The notes under the pieces are model-generated. The model searched no databases. It saw nothing but the letters and a program-made list of their open reading frames with translations, and was not told the DNA's origin. Both the position numbers and the translations under genes were made by a program. From positions 549,055 through 613,054 of the forward strand of contig VWZP01005513.1 in NCBI GenBank assembly GCA_013396995.1: a stretch of 64,000 nucleotides of DNA. Reading direction: 5' to 3'. Positions 35,021 to 47,200 of the stretch are shown here, piece after piece. Source of the stretch: Dicaeum eximium (taxonomy: Eukaryota > Chordata > Aves > Passeriformes > Dicaeidae). Position 1 is the first letter of the stretch. Each line of letters starts with the position of its first letter.

Positions 35021-38000
35021 CTTTTGAGCAGCCAAAAAATGCTAATAGCAAAGAATTAACACAATGAATTTAAAGAGCTAATTAATTGTTTGGCTTGTGT
35101 ATTCAGCAAATTCTCATGAATAAAAAATATTGATTCATGGATAGTCTGCTACTCTGCTATCCAAAAAAGGGAAGATCTATAATGCATATTTTTAATAATG
35201 AAAAGCTAAGTCGCAGTGCTGCACAGCACTGTTCACTTTTGACAGCTCTCTTACAGCAAATTTAATTTTATCTGTTCTAGCTCAGTATTCCTGCTGAGAA
35301 TTCAGAATTCAGTGGGCTAATTCTGCCTTTTAAATTGGCAGTAGGCATGATTTTATCCAAAGTAAAAGGTGATTTACATATTTCTTCTATTTTGGGCAAC
35401 AAATAAAGTTTTGTCAGTCTCTTGAAACAAATCCCAGGGGCATCTTACTTTTGGCTTCATATATATTAGACTAGGAAATATGACATCTACTGTTTATTTC
35501 TTTTAGAAAAGTGAATTAATTTAATTAAATCTTTGATTTTGACACAGAAGATGTGGCTGTAAGCAGTTCAAGTGATGTTTAACCCTATTTTGTTTTCTTT
35601 GCAACTGCTTGACTCCGATGAAGATGTAATACAGGGAAGAATTGAGCTTTTTTTTCTTCCAGCTAGACTTTAAATTAGTGTTTGCTTAATATATGGCAAT
35701 TTTATTATGTGGAGAATACATAGTACAAATTGACACAAGGAAGTTTTCTGAGTTGTGATGAAATGTGAAAAACTGTACGTTCTGTCTCCTGAGTTGTTCT
35801 CCAAGCTGCTAAGCAGAAACAGAATAGCAATGTACAGAAATAGCTATGTAGTACATAGCTACACTCTGTTCTGGAGCCTAAAATGAAAATTAATTCTATG
35901 TTCATGTGCACAACTGTTTCCTTATGATTATTAATGCAGCTGTATCACTTGTGGGAATTTCTCCAAAGTGTTCATCTTGTTAACAATCCTTATCCATGTT
36001 AATCTGTGGATATCTACCAAACAGCAGTGAGCACCTGGGAACCCCTGGCTTTAAATCTTCTTTCTGTTTAATGTCTGCACTGTTCCAGAGACTCTTACAA
36101 TGCACTGGAATTTTAGGTTGCTTCAGTCTGTCGTTTGCTCTAAGGAGATGGCAAACTCTCCTCTGGAGAATGTGGACAAATACCTGGCCAGCTGATGCTG
36201 TCAGGACACATCTGTCAGTGCTCACACAAGGACCTGCTTGTCACTGGCCAGGGCAAGGGGCAGGATAAGGGAATGGGGGACAGATTCTGTCCTCTGAAGC
36301 AAGCAGGAGGCTGCTCACATGGCACTGCTGTGGGGCTTGTGGGCTAGATCCCTCCAGGATCATCCCTGCTCAGGATAGCTGAGCTCCCAAAACTGGAGGT
36401 GGCCTCTCACCTTCCAACAACTGCTTCTGGAACACAGCGCCCATACTGAAAAAATTAAATTATTCACAAGAGGGATCACTTCTAGATACAATAATACTAT
36501 TTTATCCTCCCCTTCCAATCCTGTTTTAAAGTTTTTTCCTCTATAATAAGCATTTGGGGCACTTTCCCCAGGAATCAGGTACAATCTGTGAGTAAATAAG
36601 AGCTGTGAATGAATGTTGCCAGACAATAAATTATACATTTGGCATCACTGAAAGACAGACACAGGACAGCTAGACCTGAGGTAGCAAAGCCCCACACAGG
36701 TTTAGCCACACTTTACAGCTGTAACTTTGTGTATTGTCTGCAGAGGGATTAATCCAGCAGCTCTGCCAGACAGCACAAAATGAATCCAGACAGAGATGAT
36801 CTGCTTCAACTAGGCAAGACACCATGACTGGGAGAGAAGAAACCCTTCAGAAACACTGGGAAGAAAGGCTGCACATTAATGTAGAACTACACAAATCATT
36901 GTAAAGCTGTGGAATTCCTCAAAACTGGTTTGGAGGCAGAGAGGAGTCTAGGAAGAAAAATAAAATTATATAGTTTATTAGTGCTGTTTCAAGGGGAAAA
37001 GCTAGCTATGGCCTCAGTAGAGGGGAAGGCAACTATTCCTTTTTACACCTGGATTTCATATCAATTACACTTGACCTTAATAATAACAACATATTTATAG
37101 TAGTGTTGGTATGTGCTCATTTGGTTTCAAATATCTCATACCAAATTGCCATGATATACTGGTTGACCTTTCAGCTTCTAATTTTCGTATTCATGGCTAT
37201 GTAACATAAAATGAAAAACAAATATGACATTACAGGTTACTGGGAAAGATTTGCAAAGGAATTTTTCAGCATAAACTCTATACATGTGATCCTGAGTTCT
37301 GAGGGAAACAAAACAGGTGACATTCAGGATTTTTAAATTGGCTTTCATGGCTTAATTTTTGTCTATCTTTTGGTTCTGATCTATGCAGCAATTGACACTG
37401 ATTTTAAAAGGACCGTGGCTACTTATTAAAATCTGAGGAAATTTTTCAGTGTGCAAATAACAATGTCTGCATTACAGTGGCCTTCACTCCTTTCTAGGTG
37501 TGTATTTCTGTCTTGCTGCTAGGAACCACCATATTTTACTTTTAGAATTGCTCTCCCAGGAGCACTTTTTTATCTGTCTGTTCTGGCCTGTTCATGGGTA
37601 AGAGAAAAAGAAGCAGACTTATAAAATGCACATGAAATCAGCAATGAAAGAAATGAACGACATAAAAAGAAGTCATCGAATTCTATTGTGTAGGTTCCTT
37701 ATTTCCCAATATGACAAGTTTTTAGTAGTAGTAGGATTCACAATAGCTGCTTCCCAGTAACTTCTATGGGAGTGCAAGTTTATCATGCTCTCATCTGCTG
37801 TGTTGCAGGGATTTTTCCCTAAGAGTTAAGAATGGCACAGAGTTTTTTATTAGATGAAAGTTGCTGCATAAATAAAAAGCTTGCCTGACTTGGTTTAAAA
37901 TAACTCTTTTCATATATACTGCATTTTATTCACAATTTACTCTATCTATTCTGTCTTTCCAATAGAATAATTTCTTCCTAAAAGGAGGGGGGAAAAGTGA

Positions 38001-38765
38001 GTTGAATTTCATTATTGTACCAAAGAAGCATTTCATGAATATATTCAATCTGTGCTAATGGATTTTAACACATTTTTACTATCCTACAATGAACTGCTCA
38101 TAAAGTTTTTAATTACCAAAGCAGTATCCAAAAGTATACTGCAGAGAGGTGCAGTGTTGTAAAATAGATTATTCCTTTATAGATTTAATCTTCACTCACT
38201 AATGCAACTACAGGTGTCTGTGTTTAAATAATATAATAGCTAATTCTATAAATATATATAATTCAGCTAAATTGCTGCTCCCAAAACAAGTTAGTCTCAT
38301 TATTCTTCAGTTATAGAAATTAAAGAATAGCATGTAGCTCATATATCCCTGGTATTCATCACCCAGTGCTGTGGGGTACAAAGTACAGACAGAGCTGTGC
38401 AGAGTGTAACTGCTTAAAATCAAATAACATCCAGATAATAAAAGGACAAATGCCTTCCTCCTTCCCTTGGTGGTGCACTCGTTGCTCCATAGTGGGCTGG
38501 TACTATACTGTGTGACACAGGACATCCACTGAGCTTTATGAGTCATGCTGCATTTGCTGAAAAATGTTTTTTGTTTATATCATGCAGGCTGCAAGCTGTG
38601 CTACTTCCAAACTGATCAGTAACGTGGCCCTCCCCTTTATCCTGTAATACCCAAGTTAAAATATTCACCAAATGATGAGAGGAGTACAGGTCTTATTTCT
38701 CTAAGCCACCCAAATGAAATTAAAACAAAATCCTCTCAGAGCTATGATATGGCTCTTTGACAGGT
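35021..38765. other. Unique AT-rich DNA, no gene seen
   Basis: Includes a near-perfect 18-bp palindrome (CAGTGCTG/CACAGCACTG, 35214-35231) and a homeobox-site-like stretch AGCTAATTAATTGTTTGG near 35076-35093. A mildly GC-richer part at about 36160-36420 carries unrecognised opposing open frames (35996-36268 plus, 35980-36225 minus). No CR1 or LTR segment seen. Confidence 0.45.
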
Positions 38766-39381
38766 GTTGGTCATCTGGCAGCTGAGCATGAGCTGACAGC
38801 ACCCAGGTGGCCAAGACCAGTGGCATCCTGGCCTTAGCAGCAGCAGTGTGGCCAGCAGGACCAGGGCAGGGATCATCACCCTGCTACTGGCGAGGCCACA
38901 CCCCAAGTCCTGAGTTTGATTTTGGGCCTCTCACCACAAGGAAGGCATTGAGGGGCTGGAGTGAGTGCAGAAAGGGCAGCAGGGCTGGGGAAGGGTCTGG
39001 AGCACAGCTCTGGTGAGCAGCAGCTGGGGGAGCTGGGGGTGTTTGGCCTCCAGAGACAAAGAGGCTCAGAGGGGACCTCACTGCTCCCTGTCACTACCTG
39101 TGGAGAGGCTGTGGCAAGGAGGGGATCAGCCTCTTCTCCCAGGTAACAAGTGATTAGAAAATAGGACATAGCCTCAAGTTGTGCCAGGGGATGGTTAGGT
39201 TGGATGACTGGAGAAATTTCTTCACTGAAAAGGTTGTCAAACATTGGAACAGACTGCCCAGGGAAACAGTGGAGTCACCATCCCTGGAGGTATTCAGGAG
39301 ACCTGTAGATGTGGCACAAAGGGACATGCTTAATGTTTGGACTTGAGGACCTTTTCCAACCTGGATCATTCTATTCTATGA
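38766..39381 (+). mobile_element. CR1 LINE fragment, longest in the window, with decayed ORF2 end
   Basis: About 615 bp of CR1 from the 3' part of the reverse-transcriptase ORF through the 3' UTR to the terminus ATTCTATTCTATGA (39381). Recognisable in order: TGAGCATGAGCTGACAGCAC, CACCCAGGTGGCCAAGA, GGCATCCTGGCC, TTTTGGGCCTCTCACCACAA, GGCTCAGAGGGGACCTCA, GCCTCTTCTCCCAGGTAACA, TCAAGTTGTGCCAGGGGATG, AAATTTCTTCACTGAAAAGG, TGGAACAGACTGCCCAGGG and CACCATCCCTGGAGGTATTC. The coding part near 38807 still encodes residues like VAKTSGILA of the ORF2 C-terminus but is then broken by frameshifts and stops, so it is a dead copy. Open frames on both strands at 38807-39369 belong to this element. Confidence 0.96.
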
Positions 39382-40699
39382 AGCTGTCTCCTGCCCTGAC
39401 CCAGGCAGCCCTCCCATATGTTCTGCTGGTACCTTAAAAGCATCATTCAGGCTTAGGCTGTGATCAGACAGGTAAGTTCCATGTGCTTCTTCCCCAGTTG
39501 TCATTCAGGGAGCCCACACATTCCTATTGCTCCTTAAATGGGGCCATATTTCTGTCACAAGAATACAATTGAATGGTTCCCTGCCTGTGGCCAGGTTGCT
39601 TGCTAGTGTGAGGTCTGGTCAGAAGTGGAATTGTGCCTTCCAGGTAAGCTGAGCAGAGGGTGCTCACAGTTTGCCTGAGGCATAGAGCACATGTGAGAGA
39701 TAAGAATTTTTCTCATCTCTATTACAGACTACTACAGTTCATCCACTTTTTTCCCCATTAAACCTAATTACTCATGTTTGATAAAGCATTTCTTACAGAA
39801 AAAAAAAATTATGTATAAATCGAATCACATTAAGACACCTAGAATAACTCCTTTTAGTAAAACCTTCACAAGAGTGTAGAAAGATCATATTGGATGATGG
39901 TCTTAAAGATAACCCAGACAGAATGAAGCTAATGTTATTTTAGCTCTTTAATTAGCTAATGTGTCCTTCACACCTTTGATATTTTCTTGTTTGGTCTGGA
40001 ATAATATTTAATAATCTGAGAATGAAAACCAGGGATGCAGCTTGTGGAGAAATGTGGATAGAATATCATATGTGTTTAGACTTAACAACACAGAGCTCCC
40101 TGCTTCCATGTAAATCCCAGAAAATCTCTTCCACAGCCAGGAACAGAGCAGATGCTGAAGAATGAAGGAGGCTCCTTGAAAAAACAACAGCATCTTGAAA
40201 GAAAAGACAGATGAGCTTCTTGCTCCCTTGGGGGGAGAACAGAATTGTTTTCTCACTTTATAAGCCTCAATTTTTAACTGATTCTCTGAAGCAGATGCCT
40301 CTCTCTGAAGAAACTGAGATACAGCACAAAAGTTTTTTCCTCATCATCTGCAATGAGTCAGATGTAGTTTGCCTCTCTCAGCTTGAAGTAGAGATGCAGC
40401 AACTTGAAGGCTCTCCCCTAGCAGTACACTCAATATTACAGTTCTCTATATGAGGGAAAGTGCCTTCAGGTTCTTCCATTTCAACAAAATACAGAAACTC
40501 TTCTTGAGATGATGACAGAAGTCTGCAACACCCAAAACCTGAAAATACAGCTAGGTGCATTTTTTATATTGAGAATGATGATATCTTAGAGACTCTATTG
40601 GGGTTTCGGGTGTGTGTACATGTAAAGCATCAACAGTAAATTTTCCTTGTGGTCTGACTTCTTTGAATTGTAATTGCTGATCTGACATTTAGCAGCTCA
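39382..40699. other. Unique DNA, no gene seen
   Basis: No repeat or exon recognised. AT-rich at 39720-40020; small unrecognised frames at 40008-40256 (minus) and 40211-40453 (plus). Confidence 0.5.
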
Positions 40700-41230
40700 T
40701 GGTTACTTGTACACGTCAATTCCAGGACCAGACTCCTCATCCTCTGACCAGAGAGTGATGGTCACTGCCAGCTGCATTCGATGCCCAGAAAGGGCTGGGG
40801 TTTATCTTCATTCCTCTGATGAAGGGGTCTGATCTGCTGGGATGCCTGGGGTGTTTTCTTTGTGCCTGCAACACGTAACTGATACACTGAACACGCCCAG
40901 TGGTGCGTTCAGTGCTGTAGCAGTGGCAGGGAGATGCCACATGACCGGTGGGGACAGCAGGCAGGCAGGGTGGAGGGGACAGCTGAAGGCAGATGCCGTG
41001 GCTGTGTCTGAGATCAGATGGCAGCCCTGAGTGCCCTGAGGCACTGAGGGGAGGCTGAGCACTGCCTGCCCCTGCCCAGCTGCACACAGGGACAGGAGGA
41101 GGCTGCACTGCTGCGCTGCAGGGACAGGAGCAGTGCTGCTGGGTTTAGGGACCCTGAGCCAGCAGCCAGGTTCTCCATGGTAAATCAGTGCCTTCTCAGG
41201 TGGGAATCCCAAAGCAAGCTGCCAAAAAGT
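40700..41230. other. GC-richer patch, unassigned
   Basis: A GC-rich block, most marked at 40900-41130, stands out from AT-rich flanks. It supports overlapping minus-strand frames of 123 and 134 codons (40737-41108, 40808-41212), which show no family resemblance, and a 62-codon plus frame. It contains a short inverted pair, GTGTATCAG versus its complement around 40878-40890, and repeated GGGACAGGAG motifs (41089-41098 and 41121-41130). It could be an old, diverged transposon or an unannotated GC-rich exon cluster; I cannot decide. Confidence 0.35.
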
Positions 41231-44200
41231 GAAGACTGAAAATGCATACCTAACCTTCTATCAAAAAAAAATTTTTTTGCGTGTTTTTGCATGCAGCACC
41301 TGACCAGTGACAGGATGGCAACATTAATGAACCTGCTACTCTTTAGGAGGTTAAATGAGAAACAGCCAGCTGAAACAGGAAAAGGTCAAAACTGAGCTAG
41401 CCATAATCACCAAAATGGGAATTTGAATAGAGCTCTGATGTTAATGCTCTTACACTTTTAATAAGTGCCATAGGATTTCTAATTACCACGGTGTCCAGGA
41501 GCTCCACTTGTTCTTTTACAATGGTAATGACTACAGCAGTGCAGTCACCACTAGCACTGTGCCAAGGCAGATGCTCAAAAGTTAATCATTGGGGTGAAGT
41601 GCCTCTTCTCCTAAGTTCTCTGTTTTGATCCACTCTTCAAATATGCCAAAGTTAAATTTTGTTCGTTTAGATTCGAAGGAAAACTCATCTAGTATGTATT
41701 CATTTTATAAAAACTATACACAACTTTTATTTCTTTCAGCTTCTGTTCAGAAGCTGAAAGAACATTACATCCAGAAACTACCTGATTTTCATTAGTTGGA
41801 TGTGATCTTGTACTACACTGAGACACGTTAGGGTTTAAGTTACTTCGACCTGAGCAGAAAAATAAAAGAGGATATTTTTGCTTAAGGCTTTGCAATTGCT
41901 GTTGTTGCTTGGGTTCTTTTAGGTCTGTCATTACTGAGGTATGACTTAGCAAAGACTTGTGATGCTCTGGGTTTCCATGGGAGCTATGTTTTATTTTGGT
42001 ACAATGAGCAGCACTCGTACAGTGCAAGGAACAATAATCCATGGCTTTAAAGAAGCTGGCTTGTTCCCAAAAGGCCTGATTTGGGAGAAACTTTACCATG
42101 AAGAGAAGGATTGTTTCTCTTGTTAACTACAGAGTTGTCTGTATCAAAAGTTGTCTAAATGCAGTTTTTGTTTACCTTTACTGAATCTTTGTCATGCTAG
42201 CTGTTCCCAATATTCCGCATTTTCATGCTGCTAATGTTTTTGTGTAAGCTTTGCTATTTTGGGAGCATGAAAGCAGTGCAGTTCCGGCTCTGTAATTAAA
42301 GGGCTTCGGTGATCTCTTTTCTCTCAGCTGCTGCTCATGAGACTGAGAAAGGAAGGACACAAGTCACAGATAATACAGAGCAAAACTTCAATTTATCAAA
42401 ACCACCAGTCTTCAGGGTTATTTGGGTGATAAAGCTGAAGTCTGCCTACAAAGCATGGTGATCTGAAGGCCAGTCTGAGGAGTTTTCCATAAACTGTGGT
42501 AAGAGTTGCAAATATAATTTGGCAGCTCATCTTCCTTGCTTTTCCAAGTGAAGAGAGTGCCCATTACAGGAGGATGTGGGAAGCAATGCAAAATACTGGT
42601 GACATAACATGGTGTGTAATGTCTGTGAGTCAGCACTTCTGCTGAAATTGATTGATTTACATACATTTGCCAATACAGTTTGCCATATAGCCCAGGTGAA
42701 TCAGAATTCCACTGTAATTTGGAGAAATATTATTTTTAGGGGATATGAACAAGACTCATGAAACATGGCTGACTAGGAGAAAGGCAGCCATACCTTTGCT
42801 GTGTGTTGCAAACTGGTTTTATACTGCTGAAAACTGGAAAATCAAACTGAATTACATTGGAGGTCCACTAAGGACAAAAGAAGTTCCCAGGTTGTGCAAA
42901 GGTAAACTGTTGAACAACCTCTCCAGGATATTTTGCATGTCAGAAAGATTTGCATACTAAAGAATGAGATGTGAAATATTAGGTTTCTGCAACCCGTTAG
43001 CTTTGTGGCCAGGACTGGATTTCAGTGTTCTTGCACTGATAGCAAGGGTTGACTGATAGGTTTGAATGAGAAATCAGGCCCCATTTCCTGTGTCTTTTGA
43101 ACATTTATCATTTCAATCAGCAAACCTCTACAAAGTATTCATAAATTGTAAAACACTGCAAAGAATAAGACAGCAGATATGTAAATCAGACATTGCATGA
43201 TAAGAACAAATAAAAAGAAGAGTAGGTGATTTCTGATAAAAAACCTCATCACCTTATTCTGTTTTAGGAGGAAAAATGGTGAAATTTCTGAATGGAAAGG
43301 AAAATGTTGAGTTGGTGCAAAAGACCTGCCAGCATTTAGTGTAGAAATAGAAAGACTATAATCGAAATAAAAATTAAGTTAACACTTTTCAATTAATATC
43401 TTATCAGTTTACAGGAGATGAAACTGAGGCATAGGTAGAAGAAGAAAGGGACTAGGACATATGAATGTGCATGCATGCAGACAACCCCACAAACCAGGGA
43501 GGGAATGAGGCAAAAAGTTCAGCATGGGGTAACGTGGGTTGAAAACTTGGCTGCTACCCAGTAAAATACAGACTTAGCAGAAGATTATTATAATGAGGAT
43601 TTCAAATTCACATGACTTCAGTTATTTCTTAGTTTGTACCTAAATACAAATAGTGCTTTCTGGTGGTGATAAGCACATAAGAATATTTGTCCATGATATG
43701 CTAAATGCAAACTGAAAACCCTGGTTTCAGCTCCTTTGGTCATTGTTATTATGGGCTGTAATTTTACTTTGTGTCCAATTGCTTCTCTGGTTTCTTGTAT
43801 AAAAGTAGGATATATCTGTGTTTTACTGCTTCAGGTTGTCTTTTTAGGTCTATGGTTTAACAGTATTTGCAATATTTATTAATATAGCCCTTTTCCATCT
43901 CCTAAATGATTAATAAAAATATATTGTACTTCTACTGTTAACTTGGACCACAAATGTCTTGTAGCTGTTATTATCTGTGAAATCAGTGAGTGACTGAGCA
44001 TTTTCAGTAAGCAGACCTTGTGACAGCAAACTTGACTTAGTGAAGAGTAATTTGAGATGATCGAATGAAAATCACATCTCATAACTCTATAATAACATAT
44101 TTACACAATTACTGTAATGACTCAAGAGAGGGCATTAAGAATCATTGAGGAAATTACATGTGTTTTTAAAGTTTGTAATTTTAATTATCTTGTTCTGTAA

Positions 44201-47200
44201 TGGACTGCAGCGTCTGCAAACCAGCCATCATGTACTTTCCATCACTAGAAAGCACACAGAACATTTTGGTAAGTGCATATGCAAGTTTATTTATTTTAGT
44301 GTTGAAAAGTGAAAAAAAATTAAAAGAGCATAAATGGAGCTATAATGCTTAGAGTAACACTATTTTCTTAACTAACATCCTTGAGAATGAGCATAGTAAA
44401 TTTGAACAGTATGTGTTTTCACCATCTGTACTCCAATAATGAGAGCAGCCACCAAGGGAGAATAGGGTATTAAAGTAGAGCAGGAAACATCACTCTGCTG
44501 CTCTTAGCCTGAGCTGAATTTTCATCTTTTAGGTGCCTTGGTCTTAATTTATGCTCCATTCTTAATTAAATTGTCTTCCTGATGTGACTCAGAAACCTGG
44601 CTTCCTGTGCCTCAGCCTTTATTTCTCCGCCCTTGATTGATAATGGATGTGCTGTGCCATCATACATTGTTTGGGTCTTGTGAAAGACAAACTGAGTTAG
44701 TGTGGACTGCCACAGCCTGACTGCACACATGAGCTGCACTGACTGTGAAGAGACTTTCAGTTAATGTTATCAACTATTGTGTCATGCTAGAGTTTTATTC
44801 CTAAAGAAGTTTTTCATTAACTCCACTTTTAACCAACCTACATCTAAAATTAAAGGTAGCTGACTAGTGAAAAAAAATCATCTACAGTCATTCATCAGTG
44901 AGGAAAAAAATGGCAGCAAACACCATAAAATTAAACTTCTGAAATGAAAAATAATATTTAATTTAATTTTGTGCACAAGTAATTACTTTTCAGTTCTTGC
45001 CACTCTCGAAGTAGGTTTCATTTTTGTCACTGCTGATTTCAAAGAACAAGAAAACAGCAGACTGCTGAGATGCCATTCCAGCATTTTGGAAAAGGTTAGG
45101 GTGGATCAGCAGAGGTGCAGGAAGAGCTAAATGTTATCAGCAGGAGAAGAAGAAGTGGTGAATGAGGGAAAATTATGAAAAGGTAGATTTAATTCCAAGT
45201 ACAGCATGTATGGTGCAAGACAGGCTAGCTACTTTACCAAAAATCTATTTTTTCAGCAGATGGCAACTCAGGAATTGCAAGTTTCAGAAATGTTGTAGGG
45301 CTTCTAATGAGTGGATGCAAGGCTCTGGACAATAGACATGCCTAGGCAGAAACATTAACTTTTATTAGACTTGCTTATTATTATCAGCAGAATGTGCTGA
45401 CACTTTTGACATTGTCACATCCAAAATATGCTCCAACGTGAAAGTGGTTTGTAATTTTCTCCAGCTGGCATGGCTCAGTCCAAAAAGATATGCTGTTAGA
45501 ACCAATCTTTATTATCTTGATGATTCCAAAATACAAAAAAAACCCCAACCCCAAACCAACCACTCAAACAACTAACAAATTAAAAAAACCTGCCAAATTA
45601 AATCACAACTAGCAAGAACTGAAAAATTGTGTTGATGGAAAATAAAAAATTGAATTATTTTTTCAATATAAATAATCTTATACAGTTTTATCAAAACAAC
45701 TTGGTGCTGTAGTTCCTTTACTCATATTCGCTATATCACCAAATATAAATGATGAGGGCTGTAATGCAAATTTGTACATATGTGTTTAAAAGGACTCACT
45801 TGAATGAATGAGAGAAATTGTGTGTGTATGTCTGTGTATGTACATGAAGTATTTATTACACCTGGTGAAAAGGAACAAACCAAAACTCCATCATGGCATT
45901 TCCATGTCATTCACATGGGCCATCTGCAAACACGAAGCCAATACCTTCCAAGCTAACCAGAAAATTTCAGAACTTTTCATTCCCTGTGTGGATCACAGCT
46001 GGATAAATGACAGTGCTTTTGCTTTTCTCACGTGTTTGCTGTAGGAGAGGTGAGATTGCAGGGTTTGAGGGCTGGCTTTGGCCAAGGATGGATGCATGTC
46101 CCAGTCCCTGCTGATTTCTGCCCTGCATTTGCCCAGGTCAAGCCCATTTTCTTTCACCATCCATGTCTAAACTCTTCTCCTCTGGGCATTCAGAAAGTTA
46201 CATGGAATTCCTCTACCTCATCACTAAAGGCTACTTTACAACCTGTAGCCTCAGGGTATTTGAGCATTTAGCCCAGTTCCTGCATTCTCAGCTGGAAATC
46301 CAGGTCCTGCTGCTGCAGCATCCATCTACTCAGGTTTTCTTCAAACAGTATGAAAAGCAGGATTGCAGAAGGACAGGTAATTCCAAACACAGAGTTACTC
46401 CATGACAAACATGCAAAAGGCAGCACATGGAAATCCCAGAGGTGGGTGATGTTGCTACCAGTCCTACCAGGACTGCACCTGTGCTATCTTCAAGGGTACT
46501 AGGAATGTTCAAAACACTGTGGTTGGGAACCCCTGGCTTAGATTAACTCTGGGGCTGAAGACAGATCTGCTTGTGTTTGCTGGAGATGTGCTAGAACAGA
46601 AATTGTTTTCTTAATGGAAAACTGCCTGGGATATTTTGTGATGTTGTCCTGGATTTAAACATGGCTTCTGATGTTTCTTCATTTCTTCCATTTTACAGCA
46701 AGGAAGAATAAAGTCAATGGAGATGAGATTGCTTCTCACAGGCCAACTTTTACTATGACTCAAAAGATTAGGAAATGACAATGCTTCTTCCAACAAAACT
46801 GCTGGTAATGACATAGGTGTACAAATGAGTAAGAAGGGGAAAAAAAGAGACAAATATCCTACCCCAACGCAAAAAAAAAATTGCTAAAACCAATGATATG
46901 CTGTGCCTAGAGAGAATAAGGCAGCTGTAAAGCAAAGAGAGGATCTGCTCACTGTCCTAGCCTGCCTTGTGAACCTGGCAAGATTATCACATTTGCTGCT
47001 TTTGCGATCTGTTTCAATGAGAAGCTATTTAAGCTGTTCTGTCTGTTTTGCTGTTTGCATAAAGCCTGCTGCAATACAAGAATGATCTTAGAAGTGGCCC
47101 TCTAGAAATAATGAGGTAGGATAATCATCAGCAGAGTCTAGTACATTCTGCCTTATAGCAGCAAGCTTCTTCACAGCTTTCAGACATTGCTTCCTTTGCC

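Noticed and set aside
41689..42099. 136-codon minus-strand frame with a Gln run
   Set aside because: The Gln run comes from a simple CAR-type stretch; no homology recognised, no promoter or splice sites evident.
45532..45592. A/C-rich stretch as an LTR remnant similar to 49765-49830
   Set aside because: Only low-complexity resemblance; the surrounding sequence shows none of the LTR landmarks.
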